In this document: positions 51,522 through 60,168 of the stretch, one piece after another
Layout of the letters: the number at the start of each line of letters is the position of its first letter
Numbering within the stretch: the first letter of the stretch is position 1
From: CAWCJL01 sp963795775
GTDB lineage: Bacteria > Acidobacteriota > Terriglobia > Terriglobales > Acidobacteriaceae
Direction: 5' to 3'
Assembly: GCA_963795775.1 (NCBI GenBank)
Contig: CAWCJL010000002.1
Coordinates: 782,291 to 846,290, forward strand
Length of the DNA stretch: 64,000 nucleotides
Position numbers and translations under genes: made by a program
The notes under the pieces: model-generated
What the model was told of the DNA's origin: nothing
The model's input: only the letters and a program-made list of their open reading frames with translations
Databases searched by the model: none

Positions 51522-52946
51522 CTATGACTTCGATGAAAGCAGAATGGCAGCGCTCGCTGCTGGAACTGCGATCTTGTCTCCTTGCAGGTGTTCGGTCGCC
51601 TGTGCTCTCCATCCGCCTTGCGCATTGACGGCGCTGCCGCCCAGCGTGATGCCGGACTTGCTGAGGACCGTTGGGGCAGTCAACCGGAGCACTTTGGGTG
51701 ATGGAAGCGCAAGCTGCGATAGAGAGACCCGCGCCAAGGCGGTAGAGCTTCGGTTGATAAGGACCAGGGAGTGAATGCGGCCGTGCCGGCCGATGGCGTA
51801 AGCGGCCAGGTCCGGGTTGCCGGGGCTTAGCTGCGTCTGCAGCATTTGCGCTCCGGCTGCGCCAGCGGCGGCGAAAGCGAGCATGCCGTAATACGGGGCA
51901 CCGGCTTCGGGGCGACCGCTGCTGTCGTATCGGATGGGCGAGTAGGAGCTGACAAAGCCGAGCTGGTTGACGCCGGTCTCGATATTCACGCCGGCACAGC
52001 CGTACTGCGCCAATAGCAGCATGTAGTTCAGGGTCCAGAGCGCGTCGGCGAAGGTGTCGCTGAGGCCGGGGCGGCCGCCGCCGAAGAAGGAATTCGTCTC
52101 GCACATGCGCCACGGGATGCCGCTCTTGCGGGAGGCCTCGCGCAGGCGCCGCAGGCGCGTGAACAACTCCGGGTCGGGCTGCATCAACTGCGCCAGCGTG
52201 CCCTGCCGCTGGTCGCCTCGGTAGTAGTGCGTGGTGAGCAGTTGCACGTCGCCGTGCGCCTGCGCGGCCATGTGCTCGACCCAGTCGACGGAGGCAGCCG
52301 TATCCGGAGCAGCGAAGCGCAGTCCGGGAACTGCGGCCAGCAGTTTGTGACGCCAGGTGGAGTATTCCGCGTGGTACGCGGCGAAGTCGTAAGGCGGCGT
52401 GCGCAGCGGCTTTTTGCCACGGCTGTAGTTCTCTACTTCGTTGCCGAGTTCGATCGCGAGAAGGCGAGGTCCGAGCATGCGCTGGACGTCCTTTGCTTCC
52501 GTGATTGCGTCTTCGATGGTGCCCTGGCCGAAGTTCACACTCCAGATGGCACGCCAGCCAATTGCATCGAGAAAACCGCGGAGCTGGACGAGACTCGCGC
52601 GACTGACCACGGTGTCTTTGGGGTCCGTGCGGACCGGCCCTGCAGCCACGTAGCGCGTATAGTCTGCCACGATGCCGCCGAAGCGGAGGACCCCGCTCCG
52701 GCCCAGGTTGCTCACGAGCCGGACATAATCGGTGTTTTGCGCGCTTAGCAACTCAGGCTGTGCGGCGGACGACATTTCGTATCCCAGGCCGGTGAAGTTG
52801 TCCGGCACGGAGGCGAGCGGCTGGCCGGGGAGGATGCGGATGGACGTGGAGATATCGCCCTGACCCAGCGAGCGCAAGCTGCGGGCAAAGGGCAGGCCTG
52901 CCGTGAGGAGCAAGGCACGATGCATCAGGGCGCGGCGGGTTAGCAA
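51522..52946 (-). CDS. Glycoside hydrolase family 79-type protein
   Basis: A 474-residue exported enzyme. The N-terminus TRRALMHRALLLTAGLPFA resembles a twin-arginine signal. A TIM barrel carries the clan GH-A pair: acid/base Glu in LAIELGNEVENY and nucleophile Glu in WRMCETNSFFGGG; VLRFGGIVADY and LTTHYYRGDQ fit beta-glucuronidase/heparanase-like GH79. A beta-sandwich domain (HSLVLINRSS...) completes it. TTG 52946 with AAGGA seven bases upstream keeps the RR motif; ATG 52925 is an alternative. Likely acts on glucuronic-acid-bearing polysaccharides (inference). Confidence 0.75.
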   Translation of the reverse strand: MLTRRALMHRALLLTAGLPFARSLRSLGQGDISTSIRILPGQPLASVPDNFTGLGYEMSSAAQPELLSAQNTDYVRLVSNLGRSGVLRFGGIVADYTRYVAAGPVRTDPKDTVVSRASLVQLRGFLDAIGWRAIWSVNFGQGTIEDAITEAKDVQRMLGPRLLAIELGNEVENYSRGKKPLRTPPYDFAAYHAEYSTWRHKLLAAVPGLRFAAPDTAASVDWVEHMAAQAHGDVQLLTTHYYRGDQRQGTLAQLMQPDPELFTRLRRLREASRKSGIPWRMCETNSFFGGGRPGLSDTFADALWTLNYMLLLAQYGCAGVNIETGVNQLGFVSSYSPIRYDSSGRPEAGAPYYGMLAFAAAGAAGAQMLQTQLSPGNPDLAAYAIGRHGRIHSLVLINRSSTALARVSLSQLALPSPKVLRLTAPTVLSKSGITLGGSAVNAQGGWRAQATEHLQGDKIAVPAASAAILLSSKS

Positions 52947-52967
52947 GGGGAGTCCTTCATGAAGCGG

Positions 52968-53516
52968 TTAGCGCTGACTGGCGTCGCCGCTGGCAACGCG
53001 GCGCGTGAACTCGTCCGAATGGCCGCGCGGCACGCTCAAGGAATGCCAAGTAGTGGAGCAGAAATGCTTGGCGAGGAGGACGATTTGCCCGCAGTGGTAT
53101 GCATAGTGGGCCACCTGGCGATTGATCGCCTGCATGACGGAGTGCGGCTCGCCGCGGATGGTGACGGTGCGGGAGAGGTCGGCATCGGAGAGGGTTTCGA
53201 GGGCTGAGAAGAGGCGCTGCCAGCCGTCCTCCCACTGCGCCAGCAGAGCGGCGCGCGTGGTGGGAGGCTCTTCGAATTCGGTGTCGCGATTGCGGTCGGG
53301 CTTCTCGCCGTCGGTGGTGAGGAAGTCTGTCCAGCGCGAGCGCATGTTGCCGGCCATGTGTTTCACGATGATCGCGATGGAGTTCATCTCCGGATCCAGC
53401 GCGGCGTTGAGCTGTTCGTCGGAGACCTGCGCCATCGCCTTCTCCGCGAGCTGTTTGTAGTAGCGAAACAGGGCGAGCGAGTCCTCGACGTAAGAGGTGG
53501 TGAACTGGAGCGCCAT
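52968..53516 (-). CDS. DinB/DUF1572 superfamily protein
   Basis: A 182-residue four-helix-bundle protein: MNSIAIIVKHMAGNMRSRWTDFLTTDGEKPDRNRDTEF and MQAINRQVAHYAYHCGQIVLLAKHF supply the three His (in VKHMAG, QVAHYAYHCGQ) that coordinate a metal in this superfamily. DUF1572 proteins include metal-dependent thiol transferases of unknown substrate. ATG 53516 begins the family core (FTTSYVEDSLALFRYYK); the longer frame is not required. It ends 22 bp from the GH79 start, on the same strand. Confidence 0.82.
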   Translation of the reverse strand: MALQFTTSYVEDSLALFRYYKQLAEKAMAQVSDEQLNAALDPEMNSIAIIVKHMAGNMRSRWTDFLTTDGEKPDRNRDTEFEEPPTTRAALLAQWEDGWQRLFSALETLSDADLSRTVTIRGEPHSVMQAINRQVAHYAYHCGQIVLLAKHFCSTTWHSLSVPRGHSDEFTRRVASGDASQR

Positions 53517-53589
53517 GTGCAGGATTGTTGCGTTTCGGGCTCGCAAATGGCAAGGGCGAGTTGGGGGGGCCACATCAGAGGGTGAGCTC

Positions 53590-53760
53590 TTCGGCGGTGC
53601 TGAGGGTGGGGCACCCGGACTGGATGCTGAGCGGAGAAATCTATGTGGCTATAGCGGGAGGCGCGGCTGTAGCGGGAGGCGCCCCAATTGTTTTCGCATA
53701 CAGCTCTGCATGGATCCCCGCTTCGCTCAGAATGACGGTGAGGGCTTCTGCGGGATGGGC
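53590..53760. repeat. Degenerate repeat region before the M28 peptidase
   Basis: Contains GGGTGGGGCACCCGGACTGG (third family arm), a direct repeat AGCGGGAGGCGC at about 53657 and 53673, and a partial unit CCCGCTTCGCTCAGAATGACG. No gene. Confidence 0.45.
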
Positions 53761-53823
53761 GAGTGAATCAAGAGTGGGTGCTATGCTCCTCCTTTGCTGG
53801 ATTTTTCTTTGGAGGCTATTCGC

Positions 53824-55602
53824 ATGAAACGTTCGCTCCGGGCGGCGATGCTGCTCGTTTTTTGCTCCGCGCTTCTTCCGGCGTTTGCGGCGGAGAAGAC
53901 GAAGAAGGCTGCGCCTGCCGCAGAGGCGCCGGCGTATGAACAGGCGCAGCCAGCGACCGAGTCGCTGGACCTGGGCATGTACGCGCGGATTCGCGAAGAG
54001 GGGCTGACGCATTCGCACGTGATGGAGTTTGCCTCGGCGTTGTCGGACAACATCGGCGGGCGGCTGACCGGCTCGCCCAATATGCAGAAGGCGAACGACT
54101 GGACGCGCGATACGCTGACGCATCTGGGTCTGCAGAATGCACACCTGGAGGACTGGGGCGAGTTCGGCATGGGTTGGCAGCAGGTGAACACGTGGGTGCG
54201 GATGGCTTCGCCAGACACGGCGCCGTTGATCGGGCAGGCCACGCCGTGGTCGCCGGGCACCAATGGCGCGGTGAGCGGCGAGGCGGTAAACGTGGTGATC
54301 GACGAAGAAAAGGATATGGACCAGTACCGCGGCAAGCTGGCCGGAAAGATGGTGCTGCTGGGCGAGATGCGCGCCGTGCCGCCGGTGGACAAGCCGCTGT
54401 TTGAGCGCTACACGGACAAGCAGTTGGAAGAATTGGCGGAGTACCCGAGCGAGACGCAGCAGGCCGATTACCAGAAGCGGCTGGAGCGGTACCTGAAGCG
54501 CGCCGCGCTGCGCGATAAGATTGCGGCCTTCCTGGCGGAGGAGAAGGTGGCGGGCGTGCTGCTGCCCAGCCGCGACGGAGAGAACAGTGGCGGGAGTGGG
54601 GGCACGTTCTTTGACGACAATGGCGCCGCGCTGGGAGCGCAGCCTTACAAGCGGGACAAGGCGGTGAAGGTACCGGTGGTGGTGCTGGCGATTGAGCACT
54701 ATGGGCGCGTGTACCGGCTGCTGCAGCAGCACGTTCCGGTGACGATCGAGATGAATGTGGAGACGAAGTTTACTGGCGACCAGCAGCATGGCTTTGACAC
54801 GGTGGCGGAGATTCCGGGAACGGATCCGCAGCTCAAAGACCAGGTGGTGATGGTGGGCGGCCACCTGGACTCGTGGGCGTCCGCAACAGGCGCGACGGAC
54901 AACGGCGCGGGCTCGATTGTGGCGATGGAGGCGGTGCGTATCCTCAAGGCGCTCGATGTGCATCCGCGGCGGACGATCCGCATTGCGCTGTGGAGCGGCG
55001 AGGAGGAGGGGCTGTTCGGATCGCGCGGCTATGTGAAGCAGCACTTCGGGTCGTATCCGATCTCTATGGCGCCGGACCAGATGAAGCTGCCCGAGTTTCT
55101 GCGCAAGGCCGCCGGCCCGATCGAGACCAAGCCGGAATGGAAGACGCTGGACACTTACTTCAATGTGGATAACGGCAGCGGCAAGATCCGCGGCGTGTAC
55201 CTGCAGGGGAACGCGGCGGTGGAGCCGATCTTCCGCCAGTGGATTGCACCGCTGCGCGACCTGGGCGTGACCACCATCACGATGCGCAACACGGGAGGCA
55301 CGGACCACCTGTCGTTTGACGCGGTGGGGCTGCCGGGCTTCCAGTTCATCCAGGATCCGCTGGATTACGAGAGCCGCACGCACCACTCCAACCAGGACCT
55401 GTATGAACGGCTGCAGCCGGGAGACCTGGCGCAGATTGCGACGGTGGAGGCGATCTTTATCTACAACGCGGCGATGCGCGACCAGATGATGCCGCGCAAG
55501 GCGTTTCCGCATCCCGAGCTGCGCGAGCAGCAGTCCGCGCCGCTGAAGGACCTGTTCCCGAACGCAACGCCTGCGCCGCAGAGCGGGCCGGCGGTGAAAT
55601 GA
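53824..55602 (+). CDS. Secreted M28 family metallopeptidase with PA domain
   Basis: A 592-residue exported aminopeptidase-type enzyme. Signal peptide AAMLLVFCSALLPAFAA. Residues about 150-330 form a protease-associated (PA) insert; the di-zinc catalytic domain has GGHLDSWASATGATDNGAG (His, Asp ligands), SGEEEGLFGSRGY (general base Glu and ligand) and TDHLSFDAVGLPGF, plus the last His in RTHHSNQD. ATG 53824 has TTTGGAGGC eight bases upstream; the TTG at 53794 is rejected. Likely trims peptides in the periplasm or outside. A hairpin follows at 55623-55657. Confidence 0.9.
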   Translation: MKRSLRAAMLLVFCSALLPAFAAEKTKKAAPAAEAPAYEQAQPATESLDLGMYARIREEGLTHSHVMEFASALSDNIGGRLTGSPNMQKANDWTRDTLTHLGLQNAHLEDWGEFGMGWQQVNTWVRMASPDTAPLIGQATPWSPGTNGAVSGEAVNVVIDEEKDMDQYRGKLAGKMVLLGEMRAVPPVDKPLFERYTDKQLEELAEYPSETQQADYQKRLERYLKRAALRDKIAAFLAEEKVAGVLLPSRDGENSGGSGGTFFDDNGAALGAQPYKRDKAVKVPVVVLAIEHYGRVYRLLQQHVPVTIEMNVETKFTGDQQHGFDTVAEIPGTDPQLKDQVVMVGGHLDSWASATGATDNGAGSIVAMEAVRILKALDVHPRRTIRIALWSGEEEGLFGSRGYVKQHFGSYPISMAPDQMKLPEFLRKAAGPIETKPEWKTLDTYFNVDNGSGKIRGVYLQGNAAVEPIFRQWIAPLRDLGVTTITMRNTGGTDHLSFDAVGLPGFQFIQDPLDYESRTHHSNQDLYERLQPGDLAQIATVEAIFIYNAAMRDQMMPRKAFPHPELREQQSAPLKDLFPNATPAPQSGPAVK

Positions 55603-55622
55603 AATAGGCATACAGGCGAAAG

Positions 55623-55657
55623 ACCGGTAGCGCACGCACAACCCGCGCGGTACCGGT
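55623..55657. terminator. Hairpin between the M28 peptidase and thrS
   Basis: Arms ACCGGTA (55623-55629) and TACCGGT (55651-55657), extended by GCGC/GCGC with a small bulge. No T-tract. It could end the peptidase transcript or lie in the thrS leader. Confidence 0.35.
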
Positions 55658-55792
55658 TGAGCCGCGGAATTGCTGAGTTTTGCGTATATTCGCCTGCGCT
55701 CTCCCTCGGCTAGATGAAGACGTGCGCTGGGCCGTGGAACGCGGTGCTCTCGACGCGCGCCCATGCTCCCCCATATTCTGGAAGTGTTCACT

Positions 55793-57832
55793 ATGTCCTC
55801 TGAAAATCAGATTCAGGTCACGCTTCCCGATGGGTCGGTACGCGCAGTCGCGGCCGGCTCTACTCCTTATGATGTGGCGATGAGCATTTCGCCCCGGCTT
55901 GCGGCGGCAGCGGTGGTGGCGCGGATTGCACCGAGTGCGGCGGAAAGCAACGGGCACGGGCGCGAAGCGGGCAGTGGAGCCGAGGTGGAGATGTATGCCG
56001 CCCCGGATGCGCATGCGGAGCGGCTGGTGGATTTGCGCACGCCGCTGACAGAAGACGTGCGGCTGCAGTTGCTGACGGAGAAGGATCCGGAGGCGCTGCA
56101 GGTGGTGCGCCACTCGGCTGCGCACGTGATGGCGACGGCGGTGCTGGAGCTGTTTCCGGAGACGAAGCTGGGACACGGGCCGGCGACGGAGAACGGGTTC
56201 TTCTATGACTTCTACCGCCCGACGGCGTTCACGCCCGAAGACCTGAAGGCGATTGAACAGCGCATGGGCGAGGTGGTGGCGCGCGACGAAAAGTTCGTAC
56301 GCGAGTGGGAGCCGCGCGAAGAGGGCCTGGCGGAGTATCGGGCGCATGACGACTTCATGAAGGTGCACTTCATCGAGAAGTTCACGGCGCCGGGCGAGGA
56401 GATATCGCTGTACCGGAACGGCGACTTTGTGGACTTCTGCCGCGGGCCGCACGTGCCGTCCACGGGCCGCGTGAAGGCGTTCAAGGTGCTGAACCTGGCG
56501 GGGGCGTACTGGCTGGGCGATGAGAAGAATCCGCAACTGCAGCGGATTTATGGCACGGCGTTCTTCTCGAAGAAGGAGCTGGACGAGCACTTCGCGCGCC
56601 TGGAGGAGGCGCACCGGCGCGACCATCGCGTGCTGGGTAAGCAACTCGACCTGTTCTCGATCCAGGACCTGGCGGGAGCGGGGCTGATCTTCTGGCATCC
56701 CAAGGGCGGCATCATCCGCATGCTGATGGAAGAGTGGATGCGGACCGAGTGTATCCGTCGCGGATACGAGATTGTGTATACGCCGCACGTGGCGCGGGTG
56801 AACCTGTGGCAGACCAGCGGGCACGAGGGCTTTTACTCGCAGAACATGTTCACGCCCATGGAGCTGGACGATGCAGATTATCGTGTCAAGCCCATGAATT
56901 GCCCCTTCCACATCCTGATCTACAAGAACTCGCCGAAGAGCTACCGCGATCTTCCGGTGCGGCTGGCGGAGCTGGGGAACGTGTATCGCTACGAGCGCTC
57001 CGGTACCATGCACGGGCTGCTGCGCGTGCGGGGCTTCACGCAGGATGACGCGCATATTTTCTGCACCCCGGCGCAGATCGAAGACGAGGTGGTGGGCTGC
57101 ATTGACTTCGCGCAGGCGGTGCTGAAGACGTTCGGCTTCCACGACTTCAAAGTCGAGCTGTCCACGTGGGATCCTTCGGACCGCAAGAGCTATGCGGGCT
57201 CCGACGATAAGTGGGAGCTGGCGATCAATTCGCTCAAGAACGCGCTCGAGCGCAAGGAGATTCCCTACAAGGTGATTCCGGGCGAGGCAGCGTTTTATGG
57301 ACCGAAGATCGACATCAAGCTGGTGGATGCGATCGGCCGGTTGTGGCAGCTTTCGACCGTGCAGTTCGATTTCAACATGCCGGCGCGGTTTGATATGGAG
57401 TATGTGGGCGAAGATGGCGAACGGCATCAACCGTTGATGGTGCATCGTGCGCTGTTCGGCTCGGTGGAGCGATTCTTCGGGGTTCTCATTGAGCACTATG
57501 CAGGCGCGTTCCCGCTGTGGCTTGCTCCGGTGCAGGTGGGGCTGGTGCCCATTGCGGAGCGGCACAATGCCTATGGGGAGAAGCTGCTGGCGCAATTGAA
57601 GGGCGCGGGTCTGCGCGTGGATCTGGACGGGCGTAATGAAAAGATGAACGCGAAGATCCGCGACTTCACGATGCAGAAGGTGCCGTACGTGCTGGTGTTT
57701 GGCGACAAGGAAGCCGAAGCAGGCACGGTGAGTGTGCGGGTGCGCGGCAAAGGCGACCAGGGCTCGGTGCCCGTAGACGAGTTCATCGCGCGTGCACAGA
57801 AGCTGGTGGACGACAAATCGACTGAGCTCTGA
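55793..57832 (+). CDS. thrS: Threonine--tRNA ligase
   Basis: A 679-residue class II synthetase with TGS domain (IQVTLPDGSVRAV), editing domain (HSAAHVMATAVLELFP, HxxxH; DFCRGPHVPSTG), catalytic core and anticodon domain. Zinc ligands are Cys in VKPMNCPFHIL, His in DDAHIF and His in LMVHRALFGSVERFFG. Motif 2 is RYERSGTMHGLLRVRGF. A Gly/Ala insertion (about 38-70, AAESNGHGREAGSGAE) between the TGS strands is unusual. ATG 55793 is preferred over 55763 because GGAAG lies before it. The 190-bp leader has a hairpin but no T-box seen. Confidence 0.95.
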   Translation: MSSENQIQVTLPDGSVRAVAAGSTPYDVAMSISPRLAAAAVVARIAPSAAESNGHGREAGSGAEVEMYAAPDAHAERLVDLRTPLTEDVRLQLLTEKDPEALQVVRHSAAHVMATAVLELFPETKLGHGPATENGFFYDFYRPTAFTPEDLKAIEQRMGEVVARDEKFVREWEPREEGLAEYRAHDDFMKVHFIEKFTAPGEEISLYRNGDFVDFCRGPHVPSTGRVKAFKVLNLAGAYWLGDEKNPQLQRIYGTAFFSKKELDEHFARLEEAHRRDHRVLGKQLDLFSIQDLAGAGLIFWHPKGGIIRMLMEEWMRTECIRRGYEIVYTPHVARVNLWQTSGHEGFYSQNMFTPMELDDADYRVKPMNCPFHILIYKNSPKSYRDLPVRLAELGNVYRYERSGTMHGLLRVRGFTQDDAHIFCTPAQIEDEVVGCIDFAQAVLKTFGFHDFKVELSTWDPSDRKSYAGSDDKWELAINSLKNALERKEIPYKVIPGEAAFYGPKIDIKLVDAIGRLWQLSTVQFDFNMPARFDMEYVGEDGERHQPLMVHRALFGSVERFFGVLIEHYAGAFPLWLAPVQVGLVPIAERHNAYGEKLLAQLKGAGLRVDLDGRNEKMNAKIRDFTMQKVPYVLVFGDKEAEAGTVSVRVRGKGDQGSVPVDEFIARAQKLVDDKSTEL

Positions 57833-57845
57833 AGTGCGTGCCTGT

Positions 57846-57864
57846 GCCCGCGGCTGCCGCGGGC
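57846..57864. terminator. Bidirectional hairpin between thrS and the Gfo/Idh gene
   Basis: Perfect 8-bp stem GCCCGCGG / CCGCGGGC with a CTG loop, in the 32-bp space between two convergent stop codons. No T-tract; position favours a shared transcript end. Confidence 0.6.
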
Positions 57865-59241
57865 TTACACGGATTCGATGGTCTGGGAATGCGGGTTCCA
57901 GGTAACTGACTTCTTGCGGAAGTAGGACTCGTTGGCCATGTGGCAGGCGAGCGCTGCGTGATGGCCGAAGACAGCATCTTCCACCACCGGCTTGCGGGTG
58001 CGGACGGCGTCGAAGAAGTTCAACAGGTGAGGCTTGAGCTCGTCGAAGTCGGGCCCGCGGAATGAGATCGACTCGGGCATGGGCTCCTCGCCGATCTTGG
58101 GCGTGTGCTCTGCCTTCCACTGTGCTTCATACTGCTGGCGCATGGCGCGCGGGAACGAGTTCGCGTAATAGCTGGGTGCGGTGTCTTTGCCGGACTGCGG
58201 CGTAAAGCTGAGGCCGAACTCCGTGACTTCGAGGATGCCGTGGTGGCCCTGGAAGCGATAGGTCTCCGGCATCTCGGTGCCCTGGTTCAGGCGCATGTAC
58301 ACGGGCAGGTCGCCGTAGTAGAAGAGCGTGGCCTGCACGTCCGGCATGTCGCGGCCATCTTTCCACACGCGAATGCCGCCGAAGGATGTGGCCTGGGTGG
58401 GCGGCTCGTTGCGGTTCAGCATAAAGAGCATGCCGCTGATGAGATGGACAAGCAGGTCGCCGGCGACGCCGGTGCCGTACTCGCGCCAGCAGCGCCAGCG
58501 CGCAAAGCGGTCGGGGCTGAAGGGGTGCTTCGGCGCGGTTCCCTGCCACGTATCCCAGTCGAGGTTGGCGGGTGAAAGATCCGGAGGCGGCGGGTAGACC
58601 CACGCGCCGGTGGGATCATTGCGGCCGAGCCAGCCTTCGATCAGCGTGAGCTCGCCGAGTTGGCCCTGGGCGATGATGTCCTGCGCCTTCTTGCATATTT
58701 GAGAGCTCACGCGCTGCGAGCCGATCTGGACGATCTGCCGGGTCTGCTTCGCGGCTTCGACCATCTTTACGCCGTCTTCCGCGGTGTGCGACATGGGCTT
58801 TTCGCAGTAGATGTCTTTTCCAGCGTTGACCGCATCGACCACGATGCGGCGATGCCAGTGGTCCGGCACGGCGGCCACGATGCACTGGATGGACTTGTCG
58901 TTCAGCAGCTCTTCGTAACGGCGCGTCACGGGCAGGTCTGCGCGCACAATCTCCCGCGCGAGCACGTGCCGGCCGTCGTAGAGATCGCACGCCGCAGCGC
59001 ACTCCACACCGGGGAGAGTGATGGAATCGGTGAGCAGGGACGAGCCCTGCATGCCGATGCCGATCATGCCGAAGCGGACGTGGTCGCCGCTGTTGACGGG
59101 CGCGCGCGTGGCGGCCGGTGCCGGCGTGGTGGCAGGCGCTTGTCCGGTGTTCTGGGCGGAGCCAAGGCCGGCGGTGAGGCCAGCGCCGGCGGCTGCGGAG
59201 TATTGGAGAAAGCGGCGGCGCGAAACGGGCGGCGTAGGCAC
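57865..59241 (-). CDS. Tat-exported Gfo/Idh/MocA family oxidoreductase
   Basis: A 458-residue NAD(P)-dependent sugar oxidoreductase. Twin-arginine signal SRRRFLQYSAAAGAGL at residues 6-21. The nucleotide fold is FGMIGIGMQGSSLL and the signature DIYCEKPMSHT supplies the catalytic Lys-Pro motif. GTG 59241 is supported by AAAGGA five bases upstream; the frame continues to 59493 but that overlaps the DUF1080 gene. The DUF1080 gene lies 26 bp upstream on the same strand. Such pairs oxidise the C3 hydroxyl of glycosides and cleave the 3-keto product. Confidence 0.88.
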   Translation of the reverse strand: MPTPPVSRRRFLQYSAAAGAGLTAGLGSAQNTGQAPATTPAPAATRAPVNSGDHVRFGMIGIGMQGSSLLTDSITLPGVECAAACDLYDGRHVLAREIVRADLPVTRRYEELLNDKSIQCIVAAVPDHWHRRIVVDAVNAGKDIYCEKPMSHTAEDGVKMVEAAKQTRQIVQIGSQRVSSQICKKAQDIIAQGQLGELTLIEGWLGRNDPTGAWVYPPPPDLSPANLDWDTWQGTAPKHPFSPDRFARWRCWREYGTGVAGDLLVHLISGMLFMLNRNEPPTQATSFGGIRVWKDGRDMPDVQATLFYYGDLPVYMRLNQGTEMPETYRFQGHHGILEVTEFGLSFTPQSGKDTAPSYYANSFPRAMRQQYEAQWKAEHTPKIGEEPMPESISFRGPDFDELKPHLLNFFDAVRTRKPVVEDAVFGHHAALACHMANESYFRKKSVTWNPHSQTIESV

Positions 59242-59267
59242 GCGGGTCCTTTCACAAACGAGGCGAA

Positions 59268-59954
59268 TTACTTGGAGAGAGGCTTGATCGCGACTTCCTT
59301 GAAGAAGACGATGTCGTTGTCGCTGTGGTTCTGCAGGCCGAACCAGCCTTTGAGCGGGCGCGGGCCGCGCTCCGGTTCGAAATCGAATTTGCGCGCGGGG
59401 GTAGGCTGGCCCTCGGTGTAGTCGGTGACCTTCTGCCCGTTGACGACGACGATGGTCCGCGGGCCGTCGAGCGTGATGTCCATGGTGTTCCACTCGGGCC
59501 CGGGTTTGCCCGGCTTGGCGAGCGGTTTGGTCAGCGAGTAGAGCGTGCCGGTGACATGGTATTCGTCTTCGCCGGAGGTCTCGGGATGATTGTCGATCTG
59601 GACCTCGTAGCCGTAATGGACGGGCATCCAGGGCTCGCGCGGCTCAATGGGAATGCGGACGAAGACACCGGAATTATCGTTCTTGTCGCGCATTTTGTAG
59701 ACGACGCGAATGGTGCAGTTGCCCACGGGACCGCCGGTCCAATAGAGCAGACCCATGCCGCCGTGGGTGCGGATGAGGCCGTTCTCGACCGTGTCTCCGC
59801 CCGGGCCTACGTGCTTCCAGCCGGTGAGGTCCTTGCCGTTGAAGAGCTGACGCCATCCCGTATCCTGGGCAACGGCGCTGGCGCAGAAGGTCAGCAATGC
59901 GAGCAGAAGAAAGAGGGAGTGCAGGCGGGGTACGGTCGTCCGGTTGCGGCCCAT
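59268..59954 (-). CDS. Secreted DUF1080 protein (3-keto-disaccharide hydrolase-like)
   Basis: A 228-residue exported concanavalin-like protein: signal peptide HSLFLLLALLTFCASAVAQ, then the DUF1080 core WRQLFNGKDLTGWKHVG, NDNSGVFVRIP, YGYEVQIDNHP and GWFGLQNHSDNDIVFFKEVAIKPL. The best studied members cleave 3-keto-glycosides without classical GH acids. ATG 59954 follows GAAGGAGCC. It precedes the Gfo/Idh gene in one operon and probably acts after it in the pathway. Confidence 0.88.
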   Translation of the reverse strand: MGRNRTTVPRLHSLFLLLALLTFCASAVAQDTGWRQLFNGKDLTGWKHVGPGGDTVENGLIRTHGGMGLLYWTGGPVGNCTIRVVYKMRDKNDNSGVFVRIPIEPREPWMPVHYGYEVQIDNHPETSGEDEYHVTGTLYSLTKPLAKPGKPGPEWNTMDITLDGPRTIVVVNGQKVTDYTEGQPTPARKFDFEPERGPRPLKGWFGLQNHSDNDIVFFKEVAIKPLSK

Positions 59955-60117
59955 AGGCTCCTTCGAAACGCGGGTCTGAAAGGGCCCGCGTGCGATGGCA
60001 GACAGCTTACTGCATGGCAGGGGCTCCCGCCTACCTGGAGCATGGAAATGCGTCGGGGGAATCCGCGACGAAGGCTAACGGGATTATGGGCAGAAGCTGG
60101 GGCTGCGCTCTTCATGT

Positions 60118-60155
60118 AGCCGGTCGGGGAGCAATTGTTGCTCGCTCGACCGGCT
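60118..60155 (-). terminator. Two-part hairpin after dacB
   Basis: Outer arms AGCCGGTCG (60118-60126) and CGACCGGCT (60147-60155), inner arms GAGCAA / TTGCTC, placed 14 bp beyond the dacB stop on the minus strand. No T-tract. Confidence 0.5.
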
Positions 60156-60168
60156 GGTCAGGTTCACT

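Noticed and set aside
53641..55791. Minus-strand open frame opposite the M28 peptidase (716 codons)
   Set aside because: Low-complexity Arg/His-rich translation and complete overlap with a gene that has signal peptide and metal-site motifs.
55600..55792. T-box riboswitch before thrS
   Set aside because: No T-box consensus sequence, no terminator/antiterminator pair; only one hairpin is present.
55457..58120. Minus-strand open frame opposite thrS (887 codons)
   Set aside because: Shadow frame: it is antisense to an unmistakable ThrS with all catalytic motifs, and its own composition is Arg/His/Leu-rich with no domain.
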